From an uncultured Clostridia bacterium (GTDB lineage Bacteria; Bacillota; Clostridia; Oscillospirales; Ruminococcaceae), in the NCBI GenBank assembly GCA_944385925.1, contig CALWZE010000020.1, positions 1 to 41,312 on the forward strand: 41,312 nt of DNA, written 5' to 3'. The notes under the pieces were generated by a model. It searched no databases. It saw only the letters and a list, made by a program, of their open reading frames with translations, and had not been told where the DNA came from. Below are positions 17,352 through 26,354 of the stretch, one piece after another (the first letter of the stretch is position 1; every line of letters starts with the position of its first letter). Made by a program: the position numbers and the translations under genes.

Positions 17352-18839
17352 TCATGCAATTGGATTTTCCGTGTTTTTTTCCAATTGCATGCAAAGTAAA
17401 AAGTAATTCCGCTTTTCCAAATCCTTTTGATCTGTTTGCAGAATGGAAAATATTTTTTTAAGCCTGTATTTTAAGGTATTCGGATGGATGTGCAGCTGCT
17501 GCGCCGTTTCCTGTATGTGCTGATCGTTTTGCAGATAGGCATAATAGGTCTGATAATAATCCGATTTATTGTTTCGGTCGAAATCTTTCAGCGCTTTAAG
17601 CTCCTGCGGAAAAAACGAGCGCCAATCAAACGATTTGGAGATCTCTGCACACATTCCCTGAAATCCGCAGCTTTGAAAACTGGCAATACCTTTTTCAGCG
17701 CCTTTCAGTTTTCTCAGCGCATATTGTCCCTGCAAATAGTAAGATCTCAGGTTATTGAGGCCTCGCATTTCCAAACTGACGCCGCACAGGAAATTATAGT
17801 TCACAATATAGCTGTTGAACACGTTTTTCAAGACCTGCTCAATTGGAAGGTTTTGCCGCGGCATGATCACAACAATATTTTCATTCAGAACAAATGCAAA
17901 TGCGTCCGGAATTTTCAGTTCAAGAATGCCGCAGCACCAGCGCAATTCGGACAACGCCATTTTGTAGTTGGAGGGCGTTATGATGGAAAGGAAAAAGCTG
18001 CTCTCTTCCTTCCAGTGACGCATGGAGCAGATTGCACGAAGTTCTTCCTGTGAATAATAGCCATTTAGCAGTGCATTTTCGAAATAGGAAACAATGTGGT
18101 GACTTTTATGGCTCGGATCCTCTGTCCTGGAAAGATATCCCGCAAAAATTTCTCCCATCTGCAGATCGCCCGGGGAAAAATGGTCATCGAAATAATTGAT
18201 CAGCACCTTGCCCGCTGTATGTTCCGATTCAAAGGGTATTACAAGCAGCTTTCGGTAGTATTGCGAGGCATTCTGGTTGACCGGATTCATAAAAAACGGC
18301 TTTTTACAGGAGATAAAGCGATGGTTATTGCTGTCGTTATTAAAGACCGAGAAAAAGGTGATAGGCATGTGCTGCGTTTTAAAAATTATGTCCCATCCTT
18401 CGACGATAGCGCCGACAACTTCGGTCGCCGCCAGTACTTTTAAATTGTTGTTTGCAATTACAATCGGCAGATGATAATAGTCATATAGAATTTCCAGCAT
18501 CGGCTCATAGGGATTTGCCTGTTTGCAGGCCTCCTCCAACTTCCCTTCGATTTCCCTGAAATAGTCGAAAATGTCCATGATTTTATTCAGCGCATCGTAA
18601 AAGGTGGTGTTGTGAAGGATCAGCATATCGTTTTGATGCATCAGAATAATCGAGTCCTGCGGCACGCCCCACCCATAGTCCGGGGACACGTTCACCAGAT
18701 AAACGTAGTCAGGAAAATAGAAATGATTGCTCAGCGAAAATACCCTTACATCCTCAATCTCGCACAAGCCCTTTGTGATATTGGCCGTAGGGGAGAACTC
18801 CAACAAACGTTCATACAAATGCCACAAACTGACCTTCAT
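17352..18839 (-). CDS. PucR/CdaR-type transcriptional regulator
   Basis: 495 residues. The C-terminus is the helix-turn-helix of the PucR family: HIQETAQQLHIHPNTLKYRL followed by KKIF. The preceding region (about 290-400) resembles the GGDEF-like domain of CdaR/PucR proteins. The N-terminal 280 residues would sense a ligand and resemble no domain I can name with certainty. PucR-type proteins are usually activators of purine, sugar-acid or amino-compound catabolism. It is divergent from the MFS/UroD-like/APC operon and probably controls it. The ATG at 18839 has GGGAGG nine bases upstream. The last codons contain an inverted repeat (CATGCAATTGG, 17353-17363 with 17381-17391) without a T run. 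Composition is more AT-rich than the V-ATPase genes. Confidence 0.9.
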   Translation of the reverse strand: MKVSLWHLYERLLEFSPTANITKGLCEIEDVRVFSLSNHFYFPDYVYLVNVSPDYGWGVPQDSIILMHQNDMLILHNTTFYDALNKIMDIFDYFREIEGKLEEACKQANPYEPMLEILYDYYHLPIVIANNNLKVLAATEVVGAIVEGWDIIFKTQHMPITFFSVFNNDSNNHRFISCKKPFFMNPVNQNASQYYRKLLVIPFESEHTAGKVLINYFDDHFSPGDLQMGEIFAGYLSRTEDPSHKSHHIVSYFENALLNGYYSQEELRAICSMRHWKEESSFFLSIITPSNYKMALSELRWCCGILELKIPDAFAFVLNENIVVIMPRQNLPIEQVLKNVFNSYIVNYNFLCGVSLEMRGLNNLRSYYLQGQYALRKLKGAEKGIASFQSCGFQGMCAEISKSFDWRSFFPQELKALKDFDRNNKSDYYQTYYAYLQNDQHIQETAQQLHIHPNTLKYRLKKIFSILQTDQKDLEKRNYFLLCMQLEKNTENPIA

Positions 18840-18865
18840 TTATTGCCTCCCAATTTGTTTCTTTT

Positions 18866-18894
18866 ATTATAAGTCAGCTGCGGCTAATTGTCCA
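18866..18894 (-). promoter_or_regulatory. Promoter of the PucR-type gene
   Basis: On the minus strand TGGACA (18894-18889), 17-base spacer, TATAAT (18871-18866), 27 bases before the ATG. Its -35 lies inside the palindrome at 18888-18904, which suggests autoregulation. Confidence 0.8.
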
Positions 18895-18904
18895 TACAGG
18901 ACAA
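18888..18904. promoter_or_regulatory. Candidate operator of the PucR-type regulator
   Basis: TTGTCC-ATACA-GGACAA is a perfect 6-bp inverted repeat. A further half-site TTGTCC lies at 18931-18936, closer to the rightward promoter. It overlaps the regulator's own -35 and lies 42 bases upstream of the MFS -35, an activator-like place. Confidence 0.65.
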
Positions 18905-18946
18905 AAAGACTCAATAATAGATTTGCACTTTTGTCCGCAACCGACG

Positions 18947-18974
18947 TTGAAAAAGTCGAACTGTAGGATAAAAT
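18947..18974 (+). promoter_or_regulatory. Promoter of the MFS/UroD-like/APC operon
   Basis: TTGAAA (18947-18952), 16-base spacer, TAAAAT (18969-18974). The leader to the ATG at 19015 is about 35 bases. Confidence 0.65.
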
Positions 18975-19014
18975 GAAATTAGATCAGCTGATACTTACAG
19001 TTAGGAGGACTATT

Positions 19015-20202
19015 ATGGAAGGACAGCAAAAACGCATAACTGCCGCCAATACTGTTGGCATTTTGGCAATTTCTCTGATGACATTTGCGAGCGGATCTCT
19101 TATCGCGCCCGCTTTGAACGCACTGCAAACCGCATTTCCCGACACACCTTACGCGACGATCCGGATGATCATGTCATCCATGTATCTGACCGTTCTTATC
19201 TTTTCGCTGGTTTCCGGAAAACTCGGTGAACGGGTTTCCAGAAAGCTTCTCGTTGTTATCGGTTTGGCCATTTACGGCGCCATGGGTATTGTCGGCGCAT
19301 CCTTGAATACGGTTCCCGGCCTGATGATTGCAAGATTGGTAATGGGCTGCGGCGTCGGCCTGGTTCTTCCGCAATCCACCGCGATCATCATGACCTTCTA
19401 TGAAGGCAAAGCCAAGGACCGCAATCTTGGTTTCGCTTCCGGCATTGCGAACCTCGGTTCCATGATCGGCAGCATCATCGGCGGCAGCCTTGCGGCAATC
19501 AGCTGGCGCTATAATTTCTATGCTTTCGCCTTTGCCTTTGTCATCATGGTTCTGGTCATTCTTCTCGTACCGGCAACCCCTGTACAGAAAAGAGATGCAG
19601 CTCAGGCGTCGGCAGTTAAGGAAAAAATTCCCCGCAAATTCTGGTTCCTCGCTTTTGGCCTGTTTCTGATCCAGGTTTACTCGCTGGTCACCCCGACCAA
19701 TATGGCCGTCTTCTATCTCGGCGAAAAGATCGGACCGCCCGCACTGCTTGGCGTAACGATGGCTTTGATCACCGGTATGGGCTTTGTCGCCGGCTTTGTG
19801 CTTCCGGTCGCGCGCAAGCTTCTCAAAGGCGGACTTATTCTGTTCTCCTGCCTGCTGCTCGGAATCGGTTTCCTGGTGCTGGCCCAGGCGACTTCTGTTG
19901 TGATGGCCATGCTGGCGCAGATCCTGATCGGCTTCGGCTATGGCTGCATCCAGCCGCTTATATTCATTGAAAACGCCAAGATCGCTTCGCCCGCCCAGAT
20001 TCAGAAAACCAACGGCATGCTTTCCGCTTCGCTTTATCTCGGCTGCTTTATGACCTCTTATATCCAGCAGTGGATTGGCTCCATTTCCGGAAACACTTCG
20101 CAGAGATTCATGTTCGAGGTGTTCGCAATCGGCGCCTTTATCGCAGCGGTCGTCGCGGTTGCTGCTGCTATTCTCGGCCGGAAAAAGTCCGCAGACAAAT
20201 AA
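19015..20202 (+). CDS. MFS transporter
   Basis: 395 residues with 12 predicted membrane helices. MFS signature loops are present: SGKLGERVSRKLLVVIG between helices 2 and 3, and MARLVMGC-like IARLVMGCGVGLVLPQS. A PATPVQKRDAAQ loop joins the two halves. TAGGAGG lies seven bases before the ATG at 19015. An earlier in-frame ATG at 18973 falls in the promoter -10, so I reject it. First gene of the operon under the PucR-type regulator. The substrate cannot be told; by context it may import the compound processed by the UroD-like protein. Confidence 0.9.
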   Translation: MEGQQKRITAANTVGILAISLMTFASGSLIAPALNALQTAFPDTPYATIRMIMSSMYLTVLIFSLVSGKLGERVSRKLLVVIGLAIYGAMGIVGASLNTVPGLMIARLVMGCGVGLVLPQSTAIIMTFYEGKAKDRNLGFASGIANLGSMIGSIIGGSLAAISWRYNFYAFAFAFVIMVLVILLVPATPVQKRDAAQASAVKEKIPRKFWFLAFGLFLIQVYSLVTPTNMAVFYLGEKIGPPALLGVTMALITGMGFVAGFVLPVARKLLKGGLILFSCLLLGIGFLVLAQATSVVMAMLAQILIGFGYGCIQPLIFIENAKIASPAQIQKTNGMLSASLYLGCFMTSYIQQWIGSISGNTSQRFMFEVFAIGAFIAAVVAVAAAILGRKKSADK

Positions 20203-20226
20203 GCTTTGCCAGAATTGAGGTTAACT

Positions 20227-21468
20227 ATGGAAAACAAGTCGGAGGCGCTGCGCAGCAGGGAACAGCTGATTTTGGATACGGTCGCCCTGAAACAGACTGA
20301 CCGCGTTCCCTTTGTTCCGCAGATCGGAAGTTTTTACGCGCTCGGATACGGTTTGAGCATTCAGCAGCCCATGGACGACATCCGTGTTCTGCTGCCTGTC
20401 ATGGACAAATATGTTGAGGACTATGACCCCGACATGGTCTATGCACCCAGCTTTTATCCGTCCGCCGCATTGGAAAAAGCAGGTTACTCCAATGCACGCT
20501 GGCCGGGCAGCTATCATAATCTTCCGGAAAATACGCCTTATCAGTTTATCGATCATGAATACATGGACGAGGATCAATATGAAGAGTATCTTCGCGATCC
20601 CTCCGGTTTCCTGTTCCGTCAGGTAATTCCCAAGAAATACACCGCTTTTCAGGGCCTTTCGATGCTCAGCGCACCGGTTATGTGCGGACAGGCGATCTAT
20701 CGAATCGCAGCCCTGGGGCTCCCGCCCGTTAAAGCCGCGCTGCAGAATATGATAGCAGCGGGCGAGGCGCTGGCAGAAAACCTGAAGGGTGTCGCAGAGC
20801 TGAACGCCCACGTAAACGAGCTGGGTTATCCCCTGATCGGCGACTCGGTCATGGTCACTCCGTTCGACGATTTCGCCGACAATGTCCGCGGTCTGATTTC
20901 CACTATTATCGATATGAAATCCGATCCGGAACTGCTCAACGAGATCCTGCTGCGCTGGGGAGATGCAACGATCCCCGCAGGCATCGCGCTCGCCAAGCGC
21001 TCCGGGGCAAAGTTTGTCTTTATCCCGCTTCACTGCGGGGCGGACAACTTCATGTCCCTCGACGATTACAACAAGCACTATTGGCCGCATCTCAAACGGC
21101 TGATGATGGCGTTGATCGACGCGGATCTGATTCCGGTCCCGCTTTGCGAGGGACGCTACACCTCCCGGCTTGAGACCCTGACCGACATACCTGCCGGAAA
21201 AGCAATCTATCTCTTTGAGGATGTCGATCTCAAAAAAGCCAAAGAAGTATTTGGCGGACACACCTGTTTCGGCGGCGGCATGAAGACCCAGCTGCTCATG
21301 AAAGGCTCCTCGGAGCAGGAAGTGGAACGGGCAACCAAAGAAGCGCTTGAAATCTGCGCGCCCGGCGGCGGTTTTATCATGACCAATTCACTGTCGATGG
21401 ACAATATCGAGCATACATATTTCAAAGCCTGGCAAAAGGCTACCCGCAGCTATGGACAATACAGATAA
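20227..21468 (+). CDS. UroD/MtaA-family protein, probable corrinoid or methyl-transfer enzyme
   Basis: 413 residues of the uroporphyrinogen decarboxylase superfamily (TIM barrel). It is not a true haem-pathway HemE: length, N-terminus and context differ. It resembles the large group of MtaA/CmuA-like proteins that move methyl groups between corrinoid proteins and thiols. Seen: LHCGADNFMSLDDYNKHYWP with H269 and C270; EGRYTSRLETL; GHTCFGGGM with C347; and the end CAPGGGFIMTNSLSMDNIE. A His-Cys-Cys zinc site is possible, but H and C are adjacent here, unlike the H-X-C of MtaA. GAGG precedes the ATG. It lies between an MFS transporter and an APC permease, with no corrinoid protein or MttB-type gene in the window. 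Function is therefore unproven. Confidence 0.82.
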   Translation: MENKSEALRSREQLILDTVALKQTDRVPFVPQIGSFYALGYGLSIQQPMDDIRVLLPVMDKYVEDYDPDMVYAPSFYPSAALEKAGYSNARWPGSYHNLPENTPYQFIDHEYMDEDQYEEYLRDPSGFLFRQVIPKKYTAFQGLSMLSAPVMCGQAIYRIAALGLPPVKAALQNMIAAGEALAENLKGVAELNAHVNELGYPLIGDSVMVTPFDDFADNVRGLISTIIDMKSDPELLNEILLRWGDATIPAGIALAKRSGAKFVFIPLHCGADNFMSLDDYNKHYWPHLKRLMMALIDADLIPVPLCEGRYTSRLETLTDIPAGKAIYLFEDVDLKKAKEVFGGHTCFGGGMKTQLLMKGSSEQEVERATKEALEICAPGGGFIMTNSLSMDNIEHTYFKAWQKATRSYGQYR

Positions 21469-22777
21469 CCGTTCAACCCTGTCACTGACCGGCACGCTGA
21501 GTCTGGCCATCGGGTTTGCGATCGGATCGGGAATTATTACCCAAACCGGTATCGCCATCTCCATGACCGGCCGCAGCGTGGCGCTGGCCTTCCTTTTAAG
21601 CGCAGTGCTGTTCCTGATTTCTTTTCGACCCTTGTTTATCATGAGCTCACTGCTGCCCAAAACCAGCGCAGCCTATTGCTACTCTAAAGAACTGATTCAT
21701 CCTGACGTGGGCATCCTGTATACCTATGTTTACTTCCTTGGACGAATCACTATCGCTATTTTTGGCATCTCCTTTGCGCAATACCTCGCCTCTTTGCTGC
21801 CCTTTTTTGAAAGCCCCGGCAGACAAAGGGCATTGGCCCTTGCGCTGCTGACGGTGTTTTATATCGTCAATCTGTTTGGAATTCGGTTTGCGGCCAGAGT
21901 CCAGAACGTCATGTGCATCGTTCTCATCGGCGGTATATTGACCTTTATCTTTGCCGGTATCGGAAAAGTAGATTTTGCGCTGTATGTTCAGGAAGACTTT
22001 TTGACCAATGGATTCCAGGGGCTTTACTCCGCAAGCTCACTTCTGTTTTTTGCCGTTTCCGGTGCTTATATTATCACCGACTTTGCGCCCACCATCAAAA
22101 ATGCTTCCCGGGTTATGGTGAAGGTAATTTATGGGGTAACGATCGTAGTAACCCTGCTTTACACCCTGATGGGGATCGTGGCGAGCGGCACAGTCAGTGT
22201 TTCGGAAGCGGCCGGAAAGCCCTTGACGGTTGCCGCGCAGCGGATAATGGGACAGTCAGGTGCATATGCCTTTTTCGTCGTCGGCGCCTGTATCGGGGCC
22301 CTGATCACGACCTTGAATTCCAGTTTCGTGTGGTACAGCAACTCCCTGATCCGCCCCTGTCTTGACGGCATGCTCCCCAAAAAATGGGCGAAAAACAACC
22401 GTCACGGCGTTCCCTTTATTCTGATGACCATCTTTTATCTGTTCGGCGCCATCCCCACAATTTTGGGGATCGATTTGGAAATCCTGTCCAAAGCTGCCAT
22501 TGGCTTGACCATACTGAGCGCCTGCATACCCATGATGGGTGTATTGCAGCTGCCCAAAAAATATCCCGAGCTTTGGAAAAATTCCAAATATGCCGCGCGT
22601 TACCCTCGCTGGCGGCGCATTTCAATGGTCGTCTTGTCCTATGGTATTTTGGCCACACAGGTGATCTCCCTGTTTAAAAGCAATCCCCTGTGGTCGAATA
22701 TCCTCATTGTGGGTTACGTCGCCATCGTCGTAATTTGCATACTCCTAAAACGTTTTTTGCCGAAAAGAGCCAAATAA
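21452..22777 (+). CDS. APC-superfamily amino acid/amine permease
   Basis: 441 residues with about 12 membrane helices. The N-terminus LSLTGTLSLAIGFAIGSGII has the unwound GSGI motif of helix 1 that binds the amine/carboxylate of the substrate in APC transporters. TNG...SSLLFFAVSGAY follows in helix 6. The start overlaps the UroD-like gene by 17 bases, so the two are coupled. Two transporters in one operon suggest uptake of one compound and export or exchange of another; betaine-like or amino acid substrates would suit APC proteins and a methyl-transfer role, but this is inference. Confidence 0.88.
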   Translation: MDNTDNRSTLSLTGTLSLAIGFAIGSGIITQTGIAISMTGRSVALAFLLSAVLFLISFRPLFIMSSLLPKTSAAYCYSKELIHPDVGILYTYVYFLGRITIAIFGISFAQYLASLLPFFESPGRQRALALALLTVFYIVNLFGIRFAARVQNVMCIVLIGGILTFIFAGIGKVDFALYVQEDFLTNGFQGLYSASSLLFFAVSGAYIITDFAPTIKNASRVMVKVIYGVTIVVTLLYTLMGIVASGTVSVSEAAGKPLTVAAQRIMGQSGAYAFFVVGACIGALITTLNSSFVWYSNSLIRPCLDGMLPKKWAKNNRHGVPFILMTIFYLFGAIPTILGIDLEILSKAAIGLTILSACIPMMGVLQLPKKYPELWKNSKYAARYPRWRRISMVVLSYGILATQVISLFKSNPLWSNILIVGYVAIVVICILLKRFLPKRAK

Positions 22778-22782
22778 AATCC

Positions 22783-22822
22783 AAAACCGGTCCCGGTTAA
22801 CACCCGGGACCGGTTCTTTTTT
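22783..22822 (+). terminator. Terminator of the APC operon
   Basis: The 12-bp stem AACCGGTCCCGG/CCGGGACCGGTT (22785-22796 with 22804-22815), loop TTAACAC, then CTTTTTT. Confidence 0.92.
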
Positions 22823-23056
22823 GATTGTATGCAGGCCTGCCGCGGCACAGGAATCTGAAAACAGCGCGCAGCTCTTTTTCAGGCCCGAGCGGCCGTCATT
22901 GCATCCTCGGCCAGTTTTTGCCCGTATCCATTGTTCCATGTACCTATACCCTTGCATTTTTGACGTTCAATATATAATCTTCAGGCGCTTTTCTTTGACC
23001 GCGCAAAACGAATCGCGCTTCTGTTTTCATTCCTTTCTTTTTCTTTTTTCTACTTG

Positions 23057-23070
23057 TGAAATTTTTTTCA
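23057..23070. promoter_or_regulatory. Candidate LacI-type operator
   Basis: TGAAATTTTTTTCA, a near-palindrome about 80 bases upstream of the LacI promoter. It matches 12 of 14 bases of TGAAAATATTTTCA upstream of the nucleoside operon. Confidence 0.4.
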
Positions 23071-23150
23071 TTTTATTGAAAACACAAAAACACCCCTTAA
23101 ACATTGGATATATCCCCCTGATTCCGTTCAGCACAACTTGTAATGCGTCA

Positions 23151-23178
23151 TTGACAAAACCGGTCTATTTGATAATAA
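23151..23178 (+). promoter_or_regulatory. Promoter of the LacI-type regulator
   Basis: TTGACA (23151-23156), 16-base spacer, TAATAA (23173-23178), 65 bases before the ATG. Confidence 0.65.
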
Positions 23179-23243
23179 TAGAAGTATCTTACCAGAATTT
23201 CACTGTGTTTTTTCACAAGGTTATTCAATTAAGGTGGCGTACA

Positions 23244-24251
23244 ATGGCAGAAAATATTACAATTCATGACGTTGCCCGTGAAGCAGGGGTATCGATTTCC
23301 ACTGTTTCCCGCGTTCTCAACGGGCACAGCAACGTAAAGGAACAGACCCGCAATCAGGTGCTGGACGCGATCGAAAAGCTTGGGTTTCAGCCGAACAGTT
23401 TTGCACAAACCCTTATCACCAAGCGTACGAAAATGATCGCGACGATTGTTCCGGAACTTTCTGACGTCTTTTATATCAGCGTCATCAAAGGCATTGAAAA
23501 TGTTCTTTTTCCCCTTGGTTATCATCAGCTGATTTTTTCGACCGAAAACAATCGCGATACGGAAAGGCAGATTGTCAAAAGCAGTTTTGTCAAAATGGCA
23601 GACGGCGTAATACTTACCCCCGTGTCGGAAGATCCCGATCTTTACAGCGGCATCGGTGACCATCTTGTGCTTGTGGATCGATATAATCCCGGGATTCTTG
23701 CGGGCGCCGTCGTTGTCGATAATTTTGGCGGATCGTATGAAATCATCTCGCTGCTTATAAAAAACGGCCACGAGCGCATTGCCATCATTAACGGAGACGA
23801 TACCTTTACGGTCGGACAGGACCGCAAAATGGGGTATTTCTCCGCGTTGCTCAAAAACGGGATCAACGTGCAGGCGGATTATGTCCGTTCCGGAGACTGG
23901 TCCGAAAAGTGCGGCTATGAAAACATGGCGCATCTCATGTCTCTTCCCGAGCGGCCAACAGCGGTATTTTGTGCCAGCAGCAACATCTGTATCGGCGCAA
24001 TCAAATATCTCTCCGACCACGGCCTGAAAATCGCCGAAGACGTCTCTCTGGTTGGATTTGACGACAATATCCTTGCCGATTTTGTGCGGCCGGGAATTAC
24101 GGTAGTCAGCCGTGCAACGGTCGAAATGGGGGAGTGCGCGAGTCAGATGCTTCTGAGCATGCTGGAAGGCGGCGCATCCAAAGACGCACGGCAGGTTAAG
24201 ATGCTCGGAACCCGCGTTATCGAGCGCGGTTCCATCAAAAAAATTCGCTGA
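23244..24251 (+). CDS. LacI-family transcriptional regulator
   Basis: 335 residues. The N-terminal helix-turn-helix (about residues 4-50) is typical: ITIHDVAREAGVSISTVSRV and LNGHSNVKEQTR. A hinge helix and a periplasmic-binding-protein-like effector domain follow, ending with VSLVGFDDNILADFVRPGIT. AAGGTGG lies seven bases before ATG. It is convergent with the nucleoside uptake operon and probably represses it; candidate operators of similar sequence lie ahead of both transcription units. The effector would then be a nucleoside or its base, as inferred from context. Confidence 0.93.
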   Translation: MAENITIHDVAREAGVSISTVSRVLNGHSNVKEQTRNQVLDAIEKLGFQPNSFAQTLITKRTKMIATIVPELSDVFYISVIKGIENVLFPLGYHQLIFSTENNRDTERQIVKSSFVKMADGVILTPVSEDPDLYSGIGDHLVLVDRYNPGILAGAVVVDNFGGSYEIISLLIKNGHERIAIINGDDTFTVGQDRKMGYFSALLKNGINVQADYVRSGDWSEKCGYENMAHLMSLPERPTAVFCASSNICIGAIKYLSDHGLKIAEDVSLVGFDDNILADFVRPGITVVSRATVEMGECASQMLLSMLEGGASKDARQVKMLGTRVIERGSIKKIR

Positions 24252-24280
24252 AAAATATTTTTTTACTGGTATCAATCAAA

Positions 24281-24320
24281 AAGAAGGCCGGCAGCATTAT
24301 GCTGCCGGCCTTGCTGTTCA
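24281..24320. terminator. Bidirectional terminator between LacI gene and nucleoside operon
   Basis: A 13-bp perfect stem (24284-24296 with 24300-24312), loop TTA. T-rich tails occur on both sides, best on the minus strand (CTTTTTGA). Confidence 0.92.
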
Positions 24321-24382
24321 TTTTTGTTTTCGTCAGCTGTGCTTTCACCCAAGCACCGAATGACAAATGACAGGTAAAAAGA

Positions 24383-25294
24383 TCAGGCTTTTTTATTCCC
24401 AACGCTTTTCTTTTTGCGCGAATCCAAAAACAGTGCAATGATGGTCGCGACATAGGGAAGCATATAGGTGAACTGAACCGGGATCTCGTAGCCCTGAAGA
24501 CTCATGCCCAAGCCCTCGCAGAATCCGAACACCAGTGCAAGCATCATGATTTTCAATGGCTGGCCCTTTGTAAGCAGGATAATCGCGATGGCAATCCAGC
24601 CGCGGCCGCTGGACATGTTTTCGGAAAACATCCGCATATAGCCAATCGAAAGGTAGGAACCGCCCAGTCCGCAAAGCACACCGCAAATCAGAATTGCAAT
24701 CAGGCGATAGGAATGCGACTTGATGCCGACGGCGTCCGCCGCCTTTGCTTCAAAGCCGGTGGCACGCAGCCTTAAGCCGAAGCGCGTTTTGTACAGCACT
24801 ATATAAACCAGCGGAATAACGACCAGAAACGCGAAGTAAAACAGCCATGGCTGGCCATTCAGAATATCCGACAACACGGGAATATCCCGCAGAATGGGAA
24901 TATCCCATTTAGGAATGGACACAATGTCCGGGCTGGTCAGGGTACCTTTGACGTTAAACATCTGGCGCATAAAATAGGTGGTTCCGCCAGTGGCGAGCGT
25001 ATTGATCGCAATACCGGTTATAAATTCTCCCATCTGTATTTTCAGAACAAAGAAAGCAAACAGGAGCGAAACAAAGACGCTTCCCAGCATGCCATACACC
25101 AACCCCATTACCCACGAACCCGTACTCATGGTGCCGGCAACAGCCGTAAAAGCGCTGACAAGCAGCATGCCCTCCAAAGAGATATTAAAAACATTTGCGT
25201 GGTGGGTGAACAGGCCGCCCATACCCGCGAGCAGAACCGGTATGGATGCGGAAAATGCGGAACTCAGAATGGTAAGAATCAGATTCCATGACAT
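24383..25294 (-). CDS. Nucleoside ABC transporter permease (second)
   Basis: 303 residues with about eight to ten membrane helices, of the branched-chain/nucleoside permease family (YufQ/NupC-like partner of BMP systems). Family mark near the N-terminus: GMGGLFTHHANVFNISLEGM. Loop GLRLRATGFEAKAADAVGI is the coupling loop that contacts the ATPase. It ends in a basic tail KKKSVGNKKA. It is the last gene of the operon, one base after the preceding permease gene, so the two are coupled. The terminator follows within 75 bases. Confidence 0.92.
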   Translation of the reverse strand: MSWNLILTILSSAFSASIPVLLAGMGGLFTHHANVFNISLEGMLLVSAFTAVAGTMSTGSWVMGLVYGMLGSVFVSLLFAFFVLKIQMGEFITGIAINTLATGGTTYFMRQMFNVKGTLTSPDIVSIPKWDIPILRDIPVLSDILNGQPWLFYFAFLVVIPLVYIVLYKTRFGLRLRATGFEAKAADAVGIKSHSYRLIAILICGVLCGLGGSYLSIGYMRMFSENMSSGRGWIAIAIILLTKGQPLKIMMLALVFGFCEGLGMSLQGYEIPVQFTYMLPYVATIIALFLDSRKKKSVGNKKA

Positions 25295-25295
25295 T

Positions 25296-26354
25296 TTACT
25301 TCACCTCCCTTTTTTTGAACTTTCTGTTTTCGGCCATCGCCTTCGCATTGTTGATAAAGGTCGTTGAATACTCCCGGATGGAGACGACCGACATGACGGT
25401 AAGTCCAATCAGCATGGTGATAAATTCAAGCGGCACGGAAGTTTCCAGCTGCATACCGGTCGCCCCGGCATTCAGCATGGAGAAAAGGAACGAATAGAGC
25501 ACAACGCCGATGACGTTGTTGTTCGCGACAATCGCGATCATAAGCCCTTCGTTAGCATAGTTTTCACCCATGCCTGGCACGAAACGGTTCTGCTGTCCCG
25601 AACCGATGATCAGCAGGCATCCGGCCAATCCGTTGTATGCGCCGCTGAGCGCCATGGCTTTCAGGAAATTTCCCTGTGCATCGCAGCCGCCGTAATTGGC
25701 GAAAATCGGATTCTTTCCGTTCATTCGCATCTCATATCCAAATCTGGTGTTTTTCCAGAGAATATAGGATATAACGAGTATCGCAAGCGCAAAGAAAACC
25801 GAACCGTCAAGAAAGCCGAAAAATCTGGGCATAACTCCCTGCGGCGCGATGACCTTGGACATTGGCCAGGACATGAGCGGGTCGCGCATTGAGGTGTTGA
25901 CGAGATATTCGGTAAAATAGTCCAGGATAAAGTTGAACATCAGCGTCGTGATGAACTCGTTCATGTTGAAATATTTGCGCAGAAGGCCGGCGATCAGCGC
26001 CATGCAGGCGCCTCCAAGCGCGCTGCCGATCAGCATGGCAGGAATCAGCAGCCAGCCGGGAAGCGGCAGATAGACGCCGATTGCCGTGGCGATGATTTCG
26101 CCGGTGAGGATCTGGCCAAACATTCCCAGGTTGCTGGCGCCGGAAGAAAAGGTCGTCGTTGCCGCGAGCGCCACCATCGCGACGATCGCCGTCCGCTCCA
26201 AAGTAACGCCGATGGCGAAGGAGCTGCCCATGCTGTAACGAAAGACTGCCGCGTAGCTGTCCAGCGGATCATATCCCTGCCACACAAGCAGCAGCATGCC
26301 CATGCCAATCGCCGTGAGAATTCCGAGCGCAATGGTTGTTGCCTTTTTAGTCAT
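25296..26354 (-). CDS. Nucleoside ABC transporter permease (first)
   Basis: 352 residues with about ten membrane helices, YufP-like. Family marks are NMNEFITTLMFNFILDY and the coupling loop RFGYEMRMNGKNPIFANYGG. It pairs with the next gene as a heterodimeric channel. Its ATG overlaps the ATPase gene by eight bases. The charged C-terminus ends KFKKREVK, and the last bases of this gene carry the GGAGGTGAA ribosome site for the following permease. Confidence 0.93.
   Translation of the reverse strand: MTKKATTIALGILTAIGMGMLLLVWQGYDPLDSYAAVFRYSMGSSFAIGVTLERTAIVAMVALAATTTFSSGASNLGMFGQILTGEIIATAIGVYLPLPGWLLIPAMLIGSALGGACMALIAGLLRKYFNMNEFITTLMFNFILDYFTEYLVNTSMRDPLMSWPMSKVIAPQGVMPRFFGFLDGSVFFALAILVISYILWKNTRFGYEMRMNGKNPIFANYGGCDAQGNFLKAMALSGAYNGLAGCLLIIGSGQQNRFVPGMGENYANEGLMIAIVANNNVIGVVLYSFLFSMLNAGATGMQLETSVPLEFITMLIGLTVMSVVSIREYSTTFINNAKAMAENRKFKKREVK

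Noticed and set aside
24252-24283. Frameshift or extension at the end of the LacI-type gene
   Set aside because: The protein ends at the normal place for the family and the terminator follows.
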